Shown piece after piece: positions 1 through 8,119 of a stretch of DNA of 64,000 nt (positions within the stretch are counted from its first letter, which is position 1; every line of letters starts with the position of its first letter). Source of the stretch: Paenibacillus agri (lineage in GTDB: Bacteria > Bacillota > Bacilli > Paenibacillales > Paenibacillaceae); contig NZ_JABWCS010000214.1 in assembly GCF_013359945.1 (NCBI RefSeq), positions 62,001 through 126,000 of the forward strand. Direction: 5' to 3'. Made by a program: the position numbers and the translations under genes. The notes below the pieces were generated by a model. The model searched no databases. It was given only the letters and a program-made list of their open reading frames with translations, and had not been told where the DNA came from.

Positions 1-163
1 CAGCTAAAGCCGGGCAATAAGGCTGGTCACAGCATGGCAAACGTTGTATGATGGTTTTTGGCGTTAAGACGGCTTATCATGTTGCGCCGGATGGCGGGGG
101 CCAGCCTGCAGAGGCAGGACCAATGTCCCCCGGCGCCTGAATAACGGACAGGATGTTGATACG
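1..163. other. Window edge upstream of rsmE; no supported gene
   Basis: One forward frame is open from the left edge for 16 codons and ends in TGA at 49-51, so it could be the tail of an upstream gene. A second frame runs from ATG 48 to TGA 138-140 (30 aa) but has no convincing ribosome-binding site. In related genomes prmA (ribosomal protein L11 methyltransferase) usually precedes rsmE, but I cannot recognise a PrmA C-terminus here. No terminator hairpin is visible, so rsmE may be co-transcribed with whatever lies upstream. Confidence 0.3.
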
Positions 164-928
164 ATGCAGCGATATTTTGTGACGCCGGAGCAGTTCAGCG
201 GCGATACCGTAACTATCGGCGGCGAGGATGCTCGCCATATCGCCAAGGTCATGCGCGGCAATGAAGGGGACAAGCTGATTGTCAGCGATGGGTCCTCCCG
301 TGAAGCCTTGGTTGAAATTGTTCATATTGAAATTGGAGAAGTTACAGCGAATGTAGTGGAAGTCCTGGAAATGACGCATGAAGCGCGCGTCAAGATTACA
401 GTAGCCCAAAGCCTTCCTAAAGGTGACAAGATGGAGACTGTGATCCAGAAATGTACTGAGATCGGTGCTGTGTCCTTTCAGCCGTTTCTGTCAGAACGCA
501 CCATTGTGCAGTATGACGAACGCAAGGAAGGCAAGCGTCTGGAACGATGGCGCAAAATCTGCAAGGAAGCCGCAGAGCAGGCCCACCGGAACATCATTCC
601 TCCGGTAGAGCCTCCAGTATCCTGGAAGCTTTTGCTGCAATCGTTTGCGGAATATGACGCCGTGTATTTTTGCTATGAGAAGGAAGAGGGTCTGCAATTG
701 CGCAGCGCCGCGGCTCCAAAGCTACAAGCCTTGAAGGACCAGTCTGCTATCAAAATAATGGTGGTGGTTGGACCAGAGGGCGGCTTTACAGTCGAAGAGG
801 CCGCTAAAGCTGAGGCATCCGGTGCCGTGCCTGTGGGTCTTGGACGACGAATCCTGCGCTGCGAGACGGCAGGGATGGTAGCTGCAGCATGCCTGTTATA
901 TGAATCCGGAGAAATGGGGGGAGCTTAA
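164..928 (+). CDS. rsmE: 16S rRNA (uracil1498-N3)-methyltransferase RsmE
   Basis: A SPOUT-class methyltransferase of 254 aa that methylates N3 of U1498 in 16S rRNA late in 30S assembly, using SAM. The N-terminus is the PUA-like RNA-binding part, with the motif EDARHIAKVMR at about residues 21-31. The C-terminal knot is clear: VVGPEGGF at 201-208 and LGRRILRCETA at 226-236, which form the SAM pocket in this family. Length matches the usual 240-255 aa. The ATG lies about 8 nt after a purine run (GGACAGG). It is followed after three bases by mtaB, the same order as yqeU-yqeV in Bacillus subtilis, so the two are probably co-transcribed. Confidence 0.95.
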   Translation: MQRYFVTPEQFSGDTVTIGGEDARHIAKVMRGNEGDKLIVSDGSSREALVEIVHIEIGEVTANVVEVLEMTHEARVKITVAQSLPKGDKMETVIQKCTEIGAVSFQPFLSERTIVQYDERKEGKRLERWRKICKEAAEQAHRNIIPPVEPPVSWKLLLQSFAEYDAVYFCYEKEEGLQLRSAAAPKLQALKDQSAIKIMVVVGPEGGFTVEEAAKAEASGAVPVGLGRRILRCETAGMVAAACLLYESGEMGGA

Positions 929-931
929 GAG

Positions 932-2266
932 ATGTCATCCGTAGCGTTTTATACGTTGGGTTGCAAAGTTAATTTCTATGATACCGAAGCCATCTGGCAA
1001 CTGTTCAAAAATGAAGGTTACGAGCAGGTGGATTTCGAGGGTACCGCCGATGTGTATCTGATCAATACTTGTACTGTTACCAATACTGGTGATAAGAAGA
1101 GTCGCCAGATGATCCGCCGCGCTGTACGCCGCAACCCTGAGGCTATCGTAGCCGTTACAGGCTGCTATGCGCAGACGTCCCCAGGGGAGATTCTTGATAT
1201 TCCGGGTGTCGATCTCGTGATCGGCAACCAGGACAGGGATCAGATCATGACGCATGTGAAGAACATTCAGGAATCGCGCCAGCCGGTGAATGCGGTTCGC
1301 AATATCATGAAGACCCGTGAGTTTGAGGAGATGGACGTACCGGCCTTTGCTGACCGGACACGGGCGTTCCTGAAGATTCAAGACGGGTGCAATAACTTCT
1401 GCACCTTCTGTATAATTCCCTGGTCGCGCGGACTGTCGCGCAGCCGTGATCCGAAGAGCATTGTGACTCAGGCACATCAGCTTGTGGAATCCGGTTACAA
1501 GGAATTCGTTCTGACCGGTATTCATACCGGAGGCTATGGGGATGACCTCGATAACTATCGTCTGTCCGATCTGCTCTGGGAGCTGGACAAGGTGGATGGA
1601 CTGGAGCGCGTGCGGATTTCTTCCATTGAAGCCAGTCAGATCGATGAGAAGCTGCTAGAAGTGCTGAACCGTTCCTCCAAAATGTGCCGTCATCTGCACA
1701 TCCCGCTGCAAGCCGGACATAACCATGTGCTGAAGACGATGCGCCGGAAGTATACAACCGAAGAATACTACGCCAAAATGCAGCTGATTCGTCAGGCCAT
1801 GCCGGATGTCGGCATTACAACTGACGTCATTGTCGGATTCCCGGGAGAAACCGATGAAATGTTCCGTGCCGGCTATGACTTCATGAAGGCGGTCAATTTC
1901 TCGGAAATGCACGTATTTCCGTACTCCAAGCGGACAGGTACACCAGCTGCTCGCATGGACAATCAGGTGGATGAAGAGATCAAGAATGCCCGTGTGCAGG
2001 AACTGATTGACTTGTCCGAGGAAATGCAACTGGCGTACGCGCAGAAGTTCGTTGGCCAGACGCTGAATGTGATTCCCGAGCGGTCTGCGAAGGATGCTCC
2101 GGGCCGGAGTACACAGCATGGCTTCAGCGACAATTATTTGCAGGTCTTCTTTGAAGGTGATGATTCCCTGCAAGGTGAGCTGTGCCAGGTGAAGATCACG
2201 CAAGCAGGCGTCAATGAATGCCGCGGCGAGCTGGCTTCAGTGAAACAGGCGAGCCTATCGATATAA
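932..2266 (+). CDS. mtaB: tRNA t6A37 methylthiotransferase MtaB
   Basis: A radical-SAM methylthiotransferase of 444 aa that converts t6A to ms2t6A at position 37 of ANN-decoding tRNAs. The N-terminal UPF0004 domain carries its cluster-binding cysteines at C11, C47 and C78. The radical-SAM cluster motif CxxxCxxC is at C153, C157 and C160, followed by IIPWSRG, typical of MtaB rather than MiaB. The C-terminal TRAM-like region covers roughly 375-440. A GGGGGGA ribosome-binding site overlaps the end of rsmE. A strong intrinsic terminator follows, so the transcription unit ends here. Corresponds to B. subtilis yqeV. Confidence 0.95.
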   Translation: MSSVAFYTLGCKVNFYDTEAIWQLFKNEGYEQVDFEGTADVYLINTCTVTNTGDKKSRQMIRRAVRRNPEAIVAVTGCYAQTSPGEILDIPGVDLVIGNQDRDQIMTHVKNIQESRQPVNAVRNIMKTREFEEMDVPAFADRTRAFLKIQDGCNNFCTFCIIPWSRGLSRSRDPKSIVTQAHQLVESGYKEFVLTGIHTGGYGDDLDNYRLSDLLWELDKVDGLERVRISSIEASQIDEKLLEVLNRSSKMCRHLHIPLQAGHNHVLKTMRRKYTTEEYYAKMQLIRQAMPDVGITTDVIVGFPGETDEMFRAGYDFMKAVNFSEMHVFPYSKRTGTPAARMDNQVDEEIKNARVQELIDLSEEMQLAYAQKFVGQTLNVIPERSAKDAPGRSTQHGFSDNYLQVFFEGDDSLQGELCQVKITQAGVNECRGELASVKQASLSI

Positions 2267-2278
2267 AAATTGTAGACA

Positions 2279-2335
2279 CAAAAGCCAAACAGCGATTCCT
2301 CAGTTTATTCGGAGTGGCTGCTTGGCTTTTTTATG
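2279..2335 (+). terminator. Intrinsic terminator after mtaB
   Basis: A stem formed by AAAAGCCAA-CAGC and GCTG-TTGGCTTTT, with a loop of about 24 nt, is followed directly by TTTTTT. It begins 13 nt after the mtaB stop codon. Confidence 0.85.
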
Positions 2336-2538
2336 TTATTGGATTGTCTTCGGCAGTTAAATTTCGCATAAGGCGATGGAACTGCTTTTAACGGAAATTT
2401 TATAGTCATAAAGTCCTGAATTGTGAATTTAAGCCTCCATAATTTCAGAAAGAGTAAACACTTCGATGCAAAATGTCGATAGTAGTGGAAGAGTGTGGGA
2501 ATACATCCCTGGGACAACATTAAAACAGAAGGAGAGAA

Positions 2539-4761
2539 ATGATGACTGTGAATAGAAAAATGACGAAGCTGCTCCTCATCTTTGCATTGCTGGCTACCGT
2601 GGTATTCCCGGCAAGCGTCTTTGCGGAGAAGGGAGATATCAACTCGATTGAGTTTGAAAGCTCGGCCAAGCTGGATCTGGTTGTAGGGCAGTCACCGAAA
2701 CAGTTGAGAGTGTTCGCCAATGTGGAAGGGTCTACCTCCAAAAAGGATGTGACGGGCGCAGTAAGCTGGAGCTCCTCGAATACTGCTGCCGTTAAGGTTG
2801 TGAATGGTCTTGTGACCCCGCTCGACAGTGGTACAGCTACAATTACTGCCATTTATAATACTGCGTTGACTACTATTGAGGTCTCGGTTACTCATCCGTT
2901 TAAAGACCTGAAGATTGAACATAAAGAGGGCATTTACAAGCTGGGAGACAGTGAAGAGAAACGGACAATCAAAGCAACGGTACTTGGTGGAAAGTCCATT
3001 ACCGAAGCGACTGATGTTACAAAAGATGTTGAATGGTCCAGCTCTGACAGCAGTGTATTGACGATATCGGAAGGTAAAGTCAATCTTCTGAAAGAGGGCA
3101 AGTCCACCATTACAGCAAAATACAAAGGTTTGACAGCTACATATAAGGCTGAAGTAGAAGTTGCTTTTACCGAGATTGAAATTAAGCAGAACGGTAAAGT
3201 AGTCAAGGATGTTGAGACCCTGATCGGGGACAGTTCTATCAAATTGACAGCGTTCAGCAAAACGGCTGCGGTATCGGAATCAGAAGATTTGACTACCAAG
3301 GGAGACTGGAGTTCCTCCAATCCGGCTGTAGCTACAGTCAAGGATGGAGAACTCAAAGTTCTGGCTACAGGTAAAACAGTGATTACGATCACAAACCTCG
3401 GCGTTAAAGCTACAGTAGACGTCTATGTCCGCTCGCCATATGAAGCGATTCTATTGAGTCCTTCCAAGGATCAGACGCTGTTCATGGGCGAAGTGCTGGA
3501 TGTAAAGGCTGAGGTAAGAGATGCAGCTAACTCTACGCTGAATGTATCCCTGAACGCTACCTGGACATCCAGTGATCAACTGGTAGCTACAGCCAAACCC
3601 GAAGCAGACGCTGCGGACATTACGGCTAAGGGTGTGGGAGACTCTACCATCAAAGCGGAGTATAGAGGCGTTAGCAGAGATATTAAGGTAAAAGTGCTGC
3701 CAACGATTACTGCATTGTCTATCGAGAAGACCGAGCAAGAGTTGTTCAAGGGCGACACGCTGGGTCTGCCAAAAGTAGACGGAACCAAACTCGACGGCTC
3801 CAAGATTGATCTGAGCCAAGAGGTGGAATGGACTTCCGGTAATGCAGAAATCGCTCTGATTAAGGACGGTAAGATTGAAGGTAAATCTGCAGGGACTGTC
3901 ACTCTGACCGGTAAAATTAAAGAGGGCGGCGTCACCGCTTCCAAAGCAGATATCCGCAACAAGAGCGTGGAACTGAAGCTTACGGTTCAGGATAAAGTGC
4001 TGGTACTGATCGGACCTGAGGACAACCTTGTGGTGGTTACCGGTGAAGAGAAGGCTATGCCTTCGGTAAGAGCGGTTATGGAGAACGGCGACGAGCGTGA
4101 GACCTCGGATAAGATCAAGTGGGAGATTTCTGGCACGAATGCCGTACTCAAGACAAGCGCAAGCGGTCAAACCATTAAAGGACTTACTAAAGGCAGTGCG
4201 AACCTGAAAGGGACGTATGCCAACAAGACTATCACAATCCCGGTAACTATTGAGCAGAAGATTACCAAGATTGTGGTTGAGCCGGCTTCACTGGATTTGA
4301 ACATCAAGAATAGCAAGACGGTTAAAGTAACGGCTTATTATTCCAACGGAAAAACAGGCAACCTGTCCAGCAGCATCAAATGGGAATCCAGCAATCCTGC
4401 AGCGGCTACGGTGACTGGCTCTTCCGTAAAAGCGATCGCTGAAGGCACGACTACACTGAAAGGCTCCTATCAAGGCATTGATATCAGTCTGAAAGTCAAC
4501 GTGATTCCTAAGCTGACCAAACTGACAGTGAATGAAACACGTCTCCAACTGGCCCCGGGTGCCAAGCAGACGGTAGTGGTTACAGCTCTGTATGATACTG
4601 GTAAAACAGTTGATGTGACAGGTCTTGTAGCTTGGACCAACTCGAAGCCATCGGTAGCCAAATGGTCAATTGGCAGTATTACAGGGGTGGCGAAGGGATC
4701 GACATCCTTTAAAGGTAAATTCGACGGTAAGACTGTAACGGTCTCTGTAACAGTTAAGTAA
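2539..4761 (+). CDS. Secreted multi-domain Ig-like (Big2) repeat protein
   Basis: A 740-aa exported protein made almost wholly of about eight bacterial Ig-like type 2 (Big2) domains of 80-95 residues. They fall at roughly 33-115, 120-207, 208-296, 298-387, 388-483, 487-575, 577-659 and 661-740. Each shows a W(S/T)SS(N/D) strand followed by a conserved V..G....G.a.I.A ending. An N-terminal signal peptide (MTKLLLIFALLATVV, then Ala-rich cleavage near ASVFAEK, about residue 30) is clear. There is no LPXTG motif, SLH domain or transmembrane tail, so it is either released or held by non-covalent contacts. The start is the first of two ATGs after AGGAGA. Big2 proteins commonly have adhesive or surface roles; the specific function here is unknown. 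It is a single gene between two terminators, set into an otherwise conserved housekeeping order, which suggests an accessory insertion. Confidence 0.85.
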   Translation: MMTVNRKMTKLLLIFALLATVVFPASVFAEKGDINSIEFESSAKLDLVVGQSPKQLRVFANVEGSTSKKDVTGAVSWSSSNTAAVKVVNGLVTPLDSGTATITAIYNTALTTIEVSVTHPFKDLKIEHKEGIYKLGDSEEKRTIKATVLGGKSITEATDVTKDVEWSSSDSSVLTISEGKVNLLKEGKSTITAKYKGLTATYKAEVEVAFTEIEIKQNGKVVKDVETLIGDSSIKLTAFSKTAAVSESEDLTTKGDWSSSNPAVATVKDGELKVLATGKTVITITNLGVKATVDVYVRSPYEAILLSPSKDQTLFMGEVLDVKAEVRDAANSTLNVSLNATWTSSDQLVATAKPEADAADITAKGVGDSTIKAEYRGVSRDIKVKVLPTITALSIEKTEQELFKGDTLGLPKVDGTKLDGSKIDLSQEVEWTSGNAEIALIKDGKIEGKSAGTVTLTGKIKEGGVTASKADIRNKSVELKLTVQDKVLVLIGPEDNLVVVTGEEKAMPSVRAVMENGDERETSDKIKWEISGTNAVLKTSASGQTIKGLTKGSANLKGTYANKTITIPVTIEQKITKIVVEPASLDLNIKNSKTVKVTAYYSNGKTGNLSSSIKWESSNPAAATVTGSSVKAIAEGTTTLKGSYQGIDISLKVNVIPKLTKLTVNETRLQLAPGAKQTVVVTALYDTGKTVDVTGLVAWTNSKPSVAKWSIGSITGVAKGSTSFKGKFDGKTVTVSVTVK

Positions 4762-4796
4762 TTGCAGCATTATGCTAAAAAATAGTTAGAAGACGG

Positions 4797-4838
4797 AAAG
4801 AACTGCAAGCCTATATCGGGCCTTTGCAGTTCTTTTTT
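4797..4838 (+). terminator. Intrinsic terminator after the Big2 protein gene
   Basis: AAGAACTGCAA pairs with TTGCAGTTCTT across a 14-nt loop and is followed by TTTTTT. It separates the Big2 gene from the converging symporter gene; the opposite strand lacks a good T-run. Confidence 0.85.
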
Positions 4839-4945
4839 GGTAACATGCATTTTTCTTCTTTGTATTAGATGAAAAGGCCCAATTGAAGTATAATAGTACA
4901 GCGACAGCAGAAGTGCCGGTAAAGTGTATGTCATGGTACTGCTTG

Positions 4946-5932
4946 TTAGGACTGGAACCGGGTCTCCAGCCTGGACCATAACTGCAGGTAGCACAGTGGC
5001 AGAACAAGTGCCGAGCAGACGATGTTGAAAATAGTCTGGGCGTGTGCAATCTGTGCGCCAGAGCCTCCGCCAATCCAGGCGGAAAGACTCTGCAGCGGGC
5101 CGATGAGCGGCAGGAACAGCAGTGCACCGCCTACGTTGAGTGCCACATTCGTCCAGGCAACGAAGGTTCCGGCAATGGAACCGCCGATGGATGCGATCAC
5201 GGCTGTGACGCATGTGCCGACATTCGCGCCCAGCACAATGGCAATCCCCACCTCGGTTGGCAAGGCCCCTGAGGTGGCAACGCCGATGGCCATGCCAATG
5301 ACAGCAGCGCTGCTGTGTACAAGCGCGGTCAGGCAGGCGCCGGCAACGATGCCCCACAGGGCGCTTGTGGCCGCATGATCCAGGAACCACCAATACAAGC
5401 CGTTCTCCTGCAGTGCTGGGCCAATAGACTGCATGACTTTGATGCCCCATAGGACGAGCGAGAAACCGGTGATAGCCAGGCTAATGTATTGGAGCGGCGT
5501 GGATAACCGCCGGAGTGATGACGCTGCAGGATGGTTGGACGACAGCTCGCCCATGATGACCGCAGCCCCCCACAGGCTGAGCGAGACGGCCAACAGTGGC
5601 GAAGAATAAGAGCTGATCTGCAGTCCGATCAGTTCTGTAGTCAGGGAGGTGCCGATGTTGCTGCCGAGAATAATGCCCAGTGTGCGGGCATAGGTGAGCA
5701 GCCCGGCATTCACCATACCGATCGTCAGCACGGTGACGGCGGTGCTGCTCTGCAGCAGGGCGGACAGCAGACTACTGGCTATCATGCCTTTTAACGGTGT
5801 AGCCGTTGCTTTATTCAGGCCGGCCTTCAGCAGCGGACCGGCCAGCCGGGACAAGGACTTCTCCATCAGCTTCATACCGGCTAGAAAAATGACAAGACCA
5901 TATATGACAGGGAACAACAGATCACGGATCAT
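4946..5932 (-). CDS. Na/Pi cotransporter family protein (YqeW-like)
   Basis: A 328-aa polytopic membrane protein of the Na+/phosphate symporter (PF02690) family. The paired family signature is present twice: SALLQSSTAVTVLTIG (about 57-72) with GIILGSNIGTSLTTEL, then ALVHSSAAVIGMAIG with IVLGANVGTCVTAV. These QSS/HSS and G-NIGT elements form the inverted-repeat translocation core. I start at ATG 5932 (complement), because AAAGGAG lies 9 nt upstream; a longer frame extends 20 codons further but has no ribosome-binding site. The PhoU-like C-terminal domain seen in longer relatives is absent. B. subtilis has the homologue yqeW directly after yqeV, so the position is conserved although the strand is reversed here. 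Confidence 0.85.
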   Translation of the reverse strand: MIRDLLFPVIYGLVIFLAGMKLMEKSLSRLAGPLLKAGLNKATATPLKGMIASSLLSALLQSSTAVTVLTIGMVNAGLLTYARTLGIILGSNIGTSLTTELIGLQISSYSSPLLAVSLSLWGAAVIMGELSSNHPAASSLRRLSTPLQYISLAITGFSLVLWGIKVMQSIGPALQENGLYWWFLDHAATSALWGIVAGACLTALVHSSAAVIGMAIGVATSGALPTEVGIAIVLGANVGTCVTAVIASIGGSIAGTFVAWTNVALNVGGALLFLPLIGPLQSLSAWIGGGSGAQIAHAQTIFNIVCSALVLPLCYLQLWSRLETRFQS

Positions 5933-6025
5933 AACAACATGCTCCTTTGACTGGGGTTGTACACCAATATATGAAAGTAGCGCAGTGGACATGTATAAAA
6001 CGATAAGATCAAGGAGTTGAAGTCA

Positions 6026-7429
6026 TTGGCATCAGTAATTTTGGAACGCAGCCGTAAAAAAAGACTAGAGCAGGGCCATCCATGGGTATACGGCAGTGAA
6101 GTGGCCTCGGTGGAAGGAGAGCCACAAGCTGGCAGCTTGGTCGATATTATGAATCATCAGGGCCGGTTTCTGGCATCAGGATACTATAACCCCGCTTCGC
6201 AGATCCGGGTTCGGGTGGTCTCCCACCAGCATCTCGAAGAAATGGACACAGCATTCTTCGTGGAGCGGTTTACGAACTGCCTGCGGCACCGGAATCGCTT
6301 CCTTCCCGGCGCAGACGCATACCGGTTAGTCTATGGCGAAGCCGATTTTCTGCCGGGACTGATTGTGGACCGGTTCGGGGACGTTCTGGTCGTGCAACTG
6401 CTGACGCTGGGTATGGACAAGCGGCGGGCAGAGATTGTAGAGGCGCTGGTGCAGGTGATGGCACCGCGCGGGATTTATGAGCGCAGCGACGTTAGCGTTC
6501 GCGAGCTTGAAGGGCTGGAGCAGGTAACCGGGCTTCTTTACGGGGAATGTCCCCGTCATGTGACGGTTACCGAGAATGGCCTGAAGCTGATCGTAGATAT
6601 CGTGGAAGGCCAGAAAACGGGCTACTTCTTCGACCAGCGCGAGAACCGGGCCTCCATTGCCCCGCTAATGACAGGCTGGGGGGAACGCAGCGGCATCACG
6701 CTGCAGGAAGTTGATGCTGAGGATGGCTCACGCCAGGTGCTGCCGGTTAACAAAAGCGGCAAGACCGTGACCTTCCCATACTGGGACGGGGCTACAGTAT
6801 TAGAATGCTTCTCGCATACTGGAAGCTTCACCCTTCATGCCTGCAAATACGGCGCTAAGAAGGTGACATGTCTTGACGTGTCCGCCCATGCTATTGAAAG
6901 CGCCAAGACTAACGTGGAGCTGAATGGATTCAGTGACCGGGTGGAATTCGTGGTCGACGACGCGTTCCAATACTTGCGCAATCAGGTGAAGGGGCTGGAA
7001 GAACGCTCCGAACGTGCCACCGCGGGGGCGGGGCAGGATGCCTCTGGCGCCAAGACGGCCAAGGCTGATACTGCCAAGCCGATGACCGCTGGCGGCGGCC
7101 GGACCTTTGACGTGGTCATTCTGGACCCGCCTGCTTTTGCCAAGACAAGAAGCGCCGTAGCAGGAGCTTGCCGCGGATATAAGGACATTAACTTGCATGG
7201 CATGAAGCTGGTAAACGAGGGTGGATATCTGGTAACGGCAAGCTGCTCTTATCACATGCAGCCGGATCTGTTCCTGGAAACCATCGGGGAAGCAGCCAAA
7301 GATGCCGGTAAAGTGCTCAGACTGGTAGAGTGGCGTGCCGCTGGCAAGGATCACCCGCAAATTCTCGGTGTGGATGAAGGGCATTACCTGAAATTCGCGA
7401 TCTTTGAGGTGCGGAGCAAGAGTAATTAA
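6026..7429 (+). CDS. RlmI-like class I rRNA (cytosine) methyltransferase
   Basis: A 467-aa SAM-dependent methyltransferase with an N-terminal PUA domain (about 1-70, HPWVY at 18-22) and a Rossmann catalytic domain, similar to RlmI, which makes m5C in 23S rRNA. Visible motifs: GYFFDQRENR (199-208), the SAM loop ECFSHTGSFTL (260-270), catalytic VVILDPPAFAK (363-373) and ASCSYHM (405-411). Relatives are near 395 aa; the excess here is two insertions, about 218-255 and an Ala/Lys/Thr-rich stretch about 324-359. The start is TTG at 6026, 9 nt after AAGGAG; another in-frame TTG at 6017 touches the ribosome-binding site and is unlikely. The exact target base is inferred, not shown. Confidence 0.85.
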   Translation: MASVILERSRKKRLEQGHPWVYGSEVASVEGEPQAGSLVDIMNHQGRFLASGYYNPASQIRVRVVSHQHLEEMDTAFFVERFTNCLRHRNRFLPGADAYRLVYGEADFLPGLIVDRFGDVLVVQLLTLGMDKRRAEIVEALVQVMAPRGIYERSDVSVRELEGLEQVTGLLYGECPRHVTVTENGLKLIVDIVEGQKTGYFFDQRENRASIAPLMTGWGERSGITLQEVDAEDGSRQVLPVNKSGKTVTFPYWDGATVLECFSHTGSFTLHACKYGAKKVTCLDVSAHAIESAKTNVELNGFSDRVEFVVDDAFQYLRNQVKGLEERSERATAGAGQDASGAKTAKADTAKPMTAGGGRTFDVVILDPPAFAKTRSAVAGACRGYKDINLHGMKLVNEGGYLVTASCSYHMQPDLFLETIGEAAKDAGKVLRLVEWRAAGKDHPQILGVDEGHYLKFAIFEVRSKSN

Positions 7430-7499
7430 TTCTCCTGTTAGGTACGTTGGAGGGGTAATCGGACCTTTGACTTGAAAATGGAAGCTGCCCCTGTAGGCA

Positions 7500-7549
7500 G
7501 AATAAGAGTGTCGAGAATGTCTACGGACTTTTCGACACTCTTATTTTTA
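7500..7549 (+). terminator. Strong intrinsic terminator after the RlmI-like gene
   Basis: AATAAGAGTGTCGA pairs with TTCGACACTCTTATT across a 16-nt loop, followed by TTTTTAT. This perfect 13-14 bp stem is one of the best terminators in the window. Confidence 0.9.
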
Positions 7550-7580
7550 TGTGTGGAGACTTCACACGGAGGAGTGTGCT

Positions 7581-8058
7581 AAGAGCTAGAAGGAACGAAA
7601 GGGAAGAGTTGGAACTGTAGGAGCGAATGCGCCCGCCTGAAAGCTTTTCGTAGAAAAGCTGGCATCGAAAGCATAAGCTTTAGACAGATTTCAACAGCAA
7701 TATAGTTTGAACTTAAAAATCTAACGTCCTGGGTGGGTGAAATCCTTCGTATACGAGGGCGTAACTTGGTGTATCTTGTGTAACCCGCGTTCGAGCTTAA
7801 GAGGAACTTTAATAACAGGAAAATATACCGTTAAAAAGTTCCTTTCACCGTATTTGTCATAAATAAAGGGAATTTCTCCCGTTAAAAAGCTCGTTTATCC
7901 CTCAATTAGCTAGTAATGAGGTGATTAACAGGAGTTTTTCCAGTTGTTTGTAGAAAAGGAGCCGTTTTAATGAAAATAACAGGAGTCATTCCCGTTATTC
8001 GAATCACTGTAGTGAAGACCGGGGCTTAAGTGAGAATCTTAAGTTCGTTTTATATAAT
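7581..8058 (+). repeat. Structured interspersed repeat, copy 1 (interrupted)
   Basis: The left arm (7581-7722) and right arm (8009-8058) match, arm for arm, a second copy at 53204-53427. The left arm contains GGAACTGTAGGAGCGAA, then an 8-bp hairpin AGCTTTTC-gta-GAAAAGCT (7642-7660), then AGATTT...AAATCT (7686-7722). The right arm ends CTTAAGTTCGTTTTATATA, just before the promoter of the AraC-type gene. About 285 bp between the arms are not shared and hold a separate series of short hairpins. There is no coding potential. It looks like a non-coding, structure-forming repeat, not an insertion sequence: no transposase and no terminal inverted repeats were seen. Confidence 0.7.
7803..8000. repeat. 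Series of short TAACRGGA..TCCCGTTA hairpins
   Basis: Four related small palindromes lie 45-60 bp apart. At 7803-7842, GGAACTT...AAGTTCC encloses TAACAGG..CCGTTA. At 7868-7884 there is GGGAatttcTCCCGTTA. At 7925-7946 there is TTAACAGGAGTTTTTCCAGTTG. At 7976-8000 AATAAC-A-GGA pairs with TCC-C-GTTATT. The phrase CCGTTAAAAAG occurs twice. They occupy the middle of repeat copy 1. Confidence 0.55.
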
Positions 8059-8087
8059 TGATAATAGTTCTCATTTACGTATATAAT
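8058..8087 (+). promoter_or_regulatory. Promoter with Fur-box-like operator for the AraC-type gene
   Basis: The -35 TTGATA (8058-8063) and -10 TATAAT (8082-8087) are separated by 18 bp. TGATAAT-A-GTTCTCA at 8059-8073 resembles the 7-1-7 Fur box TGATAAT-N-ATTATCA: the left half is perfect and the right half matches at 5 of 7 positions. It overlaps the -35 and spacer, where Fur would block polymerase. Regulation by iron is an inference. Confidence 0.55.
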
Positions 8088-8119
8088 GAACCCAAAGCAA
8101 GAGGAAGTGGGGCTAAGGG

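Noticed and set aside
4770-5450. 226-codon frame overlapping the Na/Pi symporter gene in another frame of the same strand
   Set aside because: Arg/Cys/His-rich translation without membrane helices; the symporter frame has family motifs and a ribosome-binding site.
7581-8058. Insertion sequence or MITE remnant
   Set aside because: No transposase, no terminal inverted repeats and no target duplication could be seen; the shared arms fold internally instead.
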